A stretch of DNA of 64,000 nucleotides, taken from contig NZ_JAKNTK010000001.1 of assembly GCF_022440805.1 (NCBI RefSeq), forward strand, positions 1,240,001 to 1,304,000, written 5' to 3'. This document shows, piece by piece, positions 59,123 to 64,000 of this stretch. This DNA comes from Holdemania massiliensis. Its GTDB lineage: Bacteria > Bacillota_I > Bacilli_A > Erysipelotrichales > Erysipelotrichaceae. The number at the start of each line of letters is the position of its first letter. Within the stretch, counting starts at the first letter, position 1. The notes below the pieces were generated by a model. It was not told the DNA's origin. It saw only the letters and a program-made list of their open reading frames with translations, and did not search any database. The translations under genes were made by a program, and so were the position numbers.

Positions 59123-61516
59123 ATGAGAATGAGTATGAATTGGCTGAAGGAGTACGTCAATTTAGATGGCGTCACACCAGAGGTCTTAGCTGAAAAATTA
59201 ACGATTGCCGGACTTGAGGTAGAAGGCATTGAAAAGATGGCCGAGGGCACAAATTTGGTAATTGGCAAGATTTTAACTTGTGAGAATCATCCAGACAGTG
59301 ATCATCTGCATGTAACAACTGTCGATGTTGGTGATGAAGTGTTGAACATTGTCTGTGGCGCTCCGAATGTCAAGGCCGGCCAAAAAGTCATCGTTTCTAA
59401 AGTCGGTGCTGTGTTGGCAGGTGGGTTTCAGATTAAGCCAGCCAAGGTACGCGGCGTCGAATCCAATGGAATGATCTGCAGTCTTTCAGAGCTGGGCGTG
59501 GATAAAAAAGCCCAGACTGAAGAACAGCTGAGCGGTATTTATGTGTTTGATGAGGAAGCACCGGTTGGGGAAACTCGTGTTCTGGAATATCTGGGGCTGG
59601 ATGATACGATCCTTGATATCGGTTTAACGCCGAATCGTGCGGATTGCAACGCGATGTGGAATCTGGCTAAGGAAGTCGGTGCGGTGCTGCATCGTAAGGT
59701 GACCTGGCCTTCTTGCCAAGAGGCAAGCAAGATCGGAACGGCCGGCAGCTTCAAAATTGCGAGTAAGACTGAGAAGTGCCCAGTTTTTGTCGGCAAGGTT
59801 GTCAATCATGTTAAGGTTGGGCCATCGCCAAAATGGCTGGCAAACTATCTGCATGCTTACGGAATTAAATCGATTAACAATGTGGTTGATATTTCCAACT
59901 TTGTCATGGTGGAAACCGGTCAGCCGCTGCATTACTATGATCTGAGCAAGCTGCCGCATCATGAAATTACAGTTGTTGATGATGTGGAAATGACAATGCA
60001 GGCGTTGGATGGTCAGGACTATGAAATCAAAAAAGGCGATTTGTTGATCACGACAGGCGGACAGCCGACAGGGATTGCCGGAATTATGGGCGGCGAGGAA
60101 AGTAAGATTGATGAATCCACGACGAGTATCTTTATTGAAGCCGCGGTCTTCAATGCGGTTTCGATTCGGAATACAGCTCGTCGGCTGGGACTGAGCACAG
60201 AAGCTGCCATGCACTTCACCAAAGGTATTGAACCGATGGCACCGATCAAAGCTGTGGATCGTTCTGTTCAGCTGTTAAAGGAATTGGCAGAAGCGGAGGA
60301 CTTTGAGGAAAACGTTATGGTCGGTACGATTGAGGACTCCGTTAAAACTGTGACGGAAACGTTGACCCACTGCAACACGCTGTTAGGTACGGCATTCACA
60401 ATGGATCAGGTTGTCGGTGTCTTGAAGGATCTGGATCTGAATCCGATTGTCAAGGGTGACAGCTTCACCTGCACCATTCCTTCTTATCGGACAGATTTGA
60501 ATATTCGTGAGGATATCGATGAGGAAATTATTCGGCTTTTGGGCTATGAAGATCTGAAGACAACGCTGCCAACCATGGAAGCCACGGTCGGTGAGTTGAC
60601 GGATCGTCAGCAAATGCGCCGCAGTCTTCGCACATCGCTGACGGGTTTGGGTCTGTCTGAAGTCGTCACCTATACTTTGGTATCCCAGAAATTTATTGAT
60701 AACGCGCTGATGCCGCTGGGTGAAGCCGTGGCCTTGGCTGCCCCAATGAGTGAAGAGCGCAAATATGTCCGGACGTCACTGATGATGAGCCTGCTGGAAT
60801 GTCTGGCTTATAATCAAAATCACAAGAATGAACATGTCAATCTGTTTGAAATTTCCAGTGTCTATGCTATGGGTCAGCAGCAGGAACGCTTTGCGATGGT
60901 TCTGTCCGATTCGCTGCAGAATTCCAAATTGAATCGAATCGATATCCGCAGTGATTTCTTCACGGCTAAAGGTGTGCTTACAGAGACTCTGCGCAAATTG
61001 GGATTTGCCGCAGAACGCATCAGCTTCCAGGAGAATAACATAGATCAGGAGCATTTCCACCCATACCGCAGCGCCTGTGTTATGCTGGGCAACCAGTGCT
61101 TGGGTATATTGGGTGAGATTCATCCAGTGCTGGCTAAAGAACTGGGTATTGGCAAAGCCGTTTATGGTGAATTTAAGCTGGATTTACTGCTGGATAGTAA
61201 AGCCAGCAAGGTGAAGTTCTCAGCGATTAATCGATTCCCGGCCGTCCATCGGGATATTGCCCTGGTGGTAGAGGAAAACATCAAAGCTGAGCAGCTGATG
61301 AAGACGATTAAAGCGGCGGGTAAGCGGATGGTGAAGCAAGTTGAAGTCTTCGATGTCTATCAGGGGGAACGTGTGGAAAGCGGGAAAAAATCGATAGCGC
61401 TGTCCATTGTCTATCAGTCGGAAGACCATACCTTGACCGATCAGGAAATTCAGGAAGTTCATCAGACAGTCTTAGCACGTTTGGAAAAAGACTGCCAGGC
61501 TGTTCTGCGCGGTTGA
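59123..61516 (+). CDS. pheT: Phenylalanine-tRNA ligase beta subunit
   Basis: A 797-residue subunit. In order: the N-terminal module (MSMNWLKEYVNLDGVTPE), the EMAP-like tRNA-binding domain (about 40-150, CENHPDSDHLHVTTVDVG and CGAPNVKAGQKV), B3/B4 with the editing site for mischarged tyrosine (about 205-380), B5 (about 400-470), the catalytic-like core (about 480-680) and the C-terminal FDX-ACB anticodon-binding domain (about 700-797, FPAVHRDIALVVEE). Length is typical (about 800). AGAAGGAGG precedes the ATG. It is the second gene of the T-box-controlled operon. Confidence 0.97.
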   Translation: MRMSMNWLKEYVNLDGVTPEVLAEKLTIAGLEVEGIEKMAEGTNLVIGKILTCENHPDSDHLHVTTVDVGDEVLNIVCGAPNVKAGQKVIVSKVGAVLAGGFQIKPAKVRGVESNGMICSLSELGVDKKAQTEEQLSGIYVFDEEAPVGETRVLEYLGLDDTILDIGLTPNRADCNAMWNLAKEVGAVLHRKVTWPSCQEASKIGTAGSFKIASKTEKCPVFVGKVVNHVKVGPSPKWLANYLHAYGIKSINNVVDISNFVMVETGQPLHYYDLSKLPHHEITVVDDVEMTMQALDGQDYEIKKGDLLITTGGQPTGIAGIMGGEESKIDESTTSIFIEAAVFNAVSIRNTARRLGLSTEAAMHFTKGIEPMAPIKAVDRSVQLLKELAEAEDFEENVMVGTIEDSVKTVTETLTHCNTLLGTAFTMDQVVGVLKDLDLNPIVKGDSFTCTIPSYRTDLNIREDIDEEIIRLLGYEDLKTTLPTMEATVGELTDRQQMRRSLRTSLTGLGLSEVVTYTLVSQKFIDNALMPLGEAVALAAPMSEERKYVRTSLMMSLLECLAYNQNHKNEHVNLFEISSVYAMGQQQERFAMVLSDSLQNSKLNRIDIRSDFFTAKGVLTETLRKLGFAAERISFQENNIDQEHFHPYRSACVMLGNQCLGILGEIHPVLAKELGIGKAVYGEFKLDLLLDSKASKVKFSAINRFPAVHRDIALVVEENIKAEQLMKTIKAAGKRMVKQVEVFDVYQGERVESGKKSIALSIVYQSEDHTLTDQEIQEVHQTVLARLEKDCQAVLRG

Positions 61517-61537
61517 GTTATATTTTGATTAAGGATG

Positions 61538-61569
61538 AAGGCTCGAAGAAATTCGGGTCTTTATTTTTG
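61538..61569 (+). terminator. Intrinsic terminator after pheT
   Basis: AAGGCTCGAA pairs with TTCGGGTCTT (two G-U pairs) around a 4-base GAAA loop, followed by TATTTTTG. Confidence 0.82.
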
Positions 61570-61672
61570 CAAAAAGAAGCGAAAAAGAGGTAAAAGAATT
61601 CCTGAACGGTGGGTAAGTTTAACATTTTTTCCATTCTTTGATCTATTTTTTTCTGAACTCCGAATTCTCCTC

Positions 61673-61701
61673 TTGTCTTTAATTCAAGAGTGCGGTAAGA
61701 T
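61673..61701 (+). promoter_or_regulatory. Promoter of the ATPase-remnant-like gene
   Basis: TTGTCT (61673-61678) and TAAGAT (61696-61701) are 17 bp apart, 40 bp before the GTG start. It lies in the otherwise gene-free gap 61570-61740. Confidence 0.65.
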
Positions 61702-61740
61702 GAGGAAGTTCACGTTTTTGAGTGAAAGAGAGGGAATATT

Positions 61741-62283
61741 GTGGTTGAATTTAACAATGAAGAAATGCAAGGTGAAAGACGTGAGACCTTCGTTGTCCTG
61801 GAAGATCGTTTAAGCGAAGACAGCGCTTTAAAAGCGATTCAGGAAAAACTGAGGCCATTATTAAAAAGAGGATTTGCCGGTATTGCAGAAAAGCGGATGG
61901 CAGAACGTGGTCTGTTCAATCCCTATGTATATCGTGCATCCTTGGCTCGGGCAAAAGCAATCTTAGGCGGCTACTTAGTTTGGAATAATGGTGAAGACTG
62001 GCTGGTCAATGGCGATCAGCGGGTACTGTTAAAAGAAACTTCATTAGAAGGTACTGCCTGGCTGGTTACTTTGTTATATTATATGACCGTGTTTGAAACT
62101 GGAGCGAAGTTAATCATTGAGGAGCCTCAGCAAGGTCTCAATCTCAATCAGCAGAAAATGCTGAGTGAAATGATGGTTTTGTATGAAGCGGTAGACGGAA
62201 TCGTGGCGATTACAAAATCAGATTCACCTTACTTTCAAATCAATCAAGAGGAAAGCCTGCCGTCAGCGAATCATTGCAAATAA
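61741..62283 (+). CDS. Short protein resembling the C-terminal half of an AAA/ABC-type ATPase, without Walker A
   Basis: A 180-residue protein starting at GTG behind GAGAGGGA. Residues about 122-165 read LIIEEPQQGLNLNQQKML, then VAITKSDSPYF, which match the Walker B, D-loop and H-loop of OLD/RecF-like ATPases (EEP..GLHP..Q and THSPYF), with Leu-Asn in place of the His-Pro and Lys-Ser-Asp in place of Thr-His. Residues 1-120 show no P-loop. It could be a remnant, a dominant partner, or a protein that only keeps the fold. It has its own promoter and terminator, which argues against a dead fragment. I cannot assign a function. Confidence 0.65.
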   Translation: MVEFNNEEMQGERRETFVVLEDRLSEDSALKAIQEKLRPLLKRGFAGIAEKRMAERGLFNPYVYRASLARAKAILGGYLVWNNGEDWLVNGDQRVLLKETSLEGTAWLVTLLYYMTVFETGAKLIIEEPQQGLNLNQQKMLSEMMVLYEAVDGIVAITKSDSPYFQINQEESLPSANHCK

Positions 62284-62319
62284 TTTGATTTCTGCCAAAA
62301 CGCTGACATCCAAGAGTAA

Positions 62320-62364
62320 AAAAGATCAGATTCCCTTAAAGTGATGGGAACTCTGATCTTTTTT
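62320..62364. terminator. Bidirectional terminator between convergent genes
   Basis: AAGATCAGATTCCC and GGGAACTCTGATCTT form a long stem with a small bulge around 10 bases, with A and T runs on both sides. It lies 20 bp past the GH9 stop. Confidence 0.85.
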
Positions 62365-62385
62365 CATGGTTATTCAGGACTGAAA

Positions 62386-63999
62386 TCAGTTGGCTTTTTC
62401 AACTGCACTGATCAAGGCAACGAGTGGTGAATTCCAGTAAATCGCAACTTCATTGGTCGAATAGCTTTCGGCATCATCGACATAACATTTTGCCGGTGCT
62501 GTTTCGCCATTGAACATGGATTGCGTAATTGGATCCTCTAACGCAGAATCCGGTCCGCCCACCAAAGCACCTGGAAGCAGAGCTTTCGCTGCTGAGGCTG
62601 GGCGATGATGCAGATGCTGCGGGGAAAGTGTTCCAGTATTGGTGACGAAGGAAATATTCAGACTATTGCGGCCCAATAAATAATGCAGGTGATCAGCTGA
62701 ACTGTTGGCGTAATTGATATTCGCACGAATATCATTGGCCAAGGCTAAAAGCATGCCATTATTGGCAATATCCGCATTGCTGCCCCAGGCATAGGCGGAG
62801 TATAACGAAACAAAGTAACCATCATTGGAAGTCGCATTGAGAACATGTTCTGCATCGGAAATCAGTTTGGAAAGCAGCTGCTGATAAAATGCAGCATCTG
62901 TAGTCTGAACATCAGACAACTTCAACATCAGATAGGTACCGTAAGAGCCCATGGTTTTCCATTGTACGCCAGTCAACTGATCGGCACTGGCCTGGAAGAT
63001 TGATTTTACAGAATCAAGATATTTCTGTTCACCAGTCACAGCATACAAGGCTGCAGAGGCAAGGTAACGTTCATCTGTATCGTTGTCGTCACTGTACTGG
63101 CCAGCAGAGAAGCCTTCTGGGTTGGTGTAGACGGAAAGTGTGGCTGACTGCAAATAGTCCCAGGAGAGCTTGGCTGCGTCCAGACAACGCTGCGCAAAAT
63201 CTGCATCTACATCTTTGAATACCGAATAGGCTAAAGCCATGGCTCCGACAAAATCCCCAGCGGATGTGGTCATTTCTTGCATGACATAAAGAGTAGCAGT
63301 GTCTTGATCGGGTTTGATGAAATCAGGAAATTGGGCCGTGACAACTTTATCATAAACGCCGCCCCAGCCATTCTGCATTTTAAGCAGCCATTCTAATTCG
63401 ACACGAGCCTCATCCAGAATATCTGCGATGCCATTGCCGCTTTCTGGAATTCCAATAGTATCTGTAAATAAATCAGGATTGATCTGATAGGCGAGCATCA
63501 GATCAATAACAGCTTTGGCACCAGTAGGGACATAGCGACCATAGTCGCCAGCATCATGCCATCCCCCGCTGACATCAAGTTCTTGATCTGTGCCGTAGAG
63601 AGTTGCAATCTGCGTGTGGCATTGAGCATGGGCAAAAGCGCCTGCCCAGTCTTCTGTCAGCTCCGCCCCACATCGCTGTAAGGAGAGCATTTTCACAGTC
63701 TGATCCAATAAGCTATGGTACAGATTGTCCTGAATTTCAAATTCAAAGGAAGTTCCATTGAGCTGAGACTGCAGGCGGTAACGACCCGGTGTTGTAAAAT
63801 CGCTGAAGTCACCGTAGAATGTTGTTTCTTTGGTGCTCTCGTTATAGAGCTTGCGTAAGATCGGGGCAGTATAGACAATGGTGTTGGTATTAACATCAAT
63901 AACCTGGAAACAATCTCCCTGATCGAAAGGGAAGACCACCTTTTTTTGACTGTTCGGCAGGTAACCAGTCTGATTGATTTTGATATTGGGCTCTGTTTG
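62386..63999 (-). CDS. Glycoside hydrolase family 9 protein (N-terminus beyond the window)
   Basis: The frame is open to the window edge, giving 537 residues of a longer protein. The visible N-terminal part is the Ig-like CelD_N domain (KINQTGYLPNS, then GRYRLQ), followed by the (alpha/alpha)6 barrel of GH9: SGGWHDAGDYGRYVP near 120 (the catalytic-base Asp pair) and the C-terminal set with HHRP, GALVGGPDSALED and YSTNEVAIYWNSPL (catalytic-acid Glu). GH9 enzymes cut beta-1,4-glucans; some act on chitosan-oligosaccharides. No dockerin or carbohydrate-binding module is seen at the C-terminus. Whether it is secreted depends on the missing start. Confidence 0.9.
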   Translation of the reverse strand, partial: QTEPNIKINQTGYLPNSQKKVVFPFDQGDCFQVIDVNTNTIVYTAPILRKLYNESTKETTFYGDFSDFTTPGRYRLQSQLNGTSFEFEIQDNLYHSLLDQTVKMLSLQRCGAELTEDWAGAFAHAQCHTQIATLYGTDQELDVSGGWHDAGDYGRYVPTGAKAVIDLMLAYQINPDLFTDTIGIPESGNGIADILDEARVELEWLLKMQNGWGGVYDKVVTAQFPDFIKPDQDTATLYVMQEMTTSAGDFVGAMALAYSVFKDVDADFAQRCLDAAKLSWDYLQSATLSVYTNPEGFSAGQYSDDNDTDERYLASAALYAVTGEQKYLDSVKSIFQASADQLTGVQWKTMGSYGTYLMLKLSDVQTTDAAFYQQLLSKLISDAEHVLNATSNDGYFVSLYSAYAWGSNADIANNGMLLALANDIRANINYANSSADHLHYLLGRNSLNISFVTNTGTLSPQHLHHRPASAAKALLPGALVGGPDSALEDPITQSMFNGETAPAKCYVDDAESYSTNEVAIYWNSPLVALISAVEKAN

Positions 64000-64000
64000 A

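Noticed and set aside
61535..61813. A 92-residue basic frame before the ATPase-remnant-like gene
   Set aside because: It starts in the pheT terminator and overlaps the next promoter and gene; composition looks non-coding.
1..64000. CRISPR arrays, tRNA/rRNA genes, insertion sequences or prophage genes
   Set aside because: I looked for direct repeats with spacers, tRNA-like cloverleaf ends, transposase motifs and phage structural genes and saw none.

Overview
This 64 kb window is a Firmicutes (Bacillota) chromosome segment. The signs are Gram-positive lipoprotein signals, strong AGGAGG ribosome binding sites, T-box leaders on asnB and pheST, a folT-type THF riboswitch, yybP-ykoY (Mn2+) riboswitches and many intrinsic terminators. 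Base composition is mid-range, with two visibly AT-rich patches. My best guess is a gut Erysipelotrichia, Holdemania-like; this is inference from gene style, because no rRNA or tRNA gene is present. I saw no insertion sequence, prophage or CRISPR array.

Layout. 1-15 kb: the 3' end of an oligopeptide ABC transporter (permease, two ATPases), then six paralogous family-5 substrate-binding lipoproteins, most with their own promoter and terminator, with a cytoplasmic M14 carboxypeptidase between the second and third. 15-23 kb: a GNAT acetyltransferase, a small membrane protein, an S9 peptidase, two linked amidohydrolases (one has lost its metal ligands), a DUF362/ferredoxin protein, a CapA-like protein and a VanZ-like protein. 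23-26.5 kb: an AT-rich pair (orphan Cys-rich protein plus a small radical SAM activase-like protein) followed by two orphan genes. 26.6-31.6 kb: folT behind a THF riboswitch, a cation/Ca2+ exchanger behind an Mn2+ riboswitch, a U32 pair (tRNA hydroxylation type) and a TrmH methyltransferase. 31.9-42.4 kb: an HPr-kinase/PEPCK-like P-loop protein, a rhodanese-Rrf2-flavin reductase operon resembling hypR-merA, a MerR/GyrI regulator with a classic 19-bp-spacer promoter, a polysaccharide deacetylase, a second TrmH methyltransferase, an alpha/beta hydrolase, and a PTS EIIC-EAL fusion. 42.8-50.1 kb: adhE with a Rex-like site, a SpoIID-like protein with three peptidoglycan-binding repeats, asnB with a T-box, and acylphosphatase. 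50.2-64 kb: a P-type Ca2+/Mn2+ ATPase behind a second Mn2+ riboswitch, serC-serA, an AT-rich membrane glycosyltransferase-like gene, pheST with a T-box, a short ATPase-remnant-like protein, and the 3' part of a GH9 glycosidase.

Themes. Peptide scavenging is prominent: importer, six binding proteins, M14 and S9 peptidases. Two metal exporters of different families carry the same riboswitch class. Amino-acid supply (asnB, serCA, pheST) is under tRNA or transcriptional control. The least explained pieces are the radical SAM pair, the pseudo-amidohydrolase partnership, the EIIC-EAL fusion, the HPrK-like protein and the Walker-A-less ATPase-like protein.
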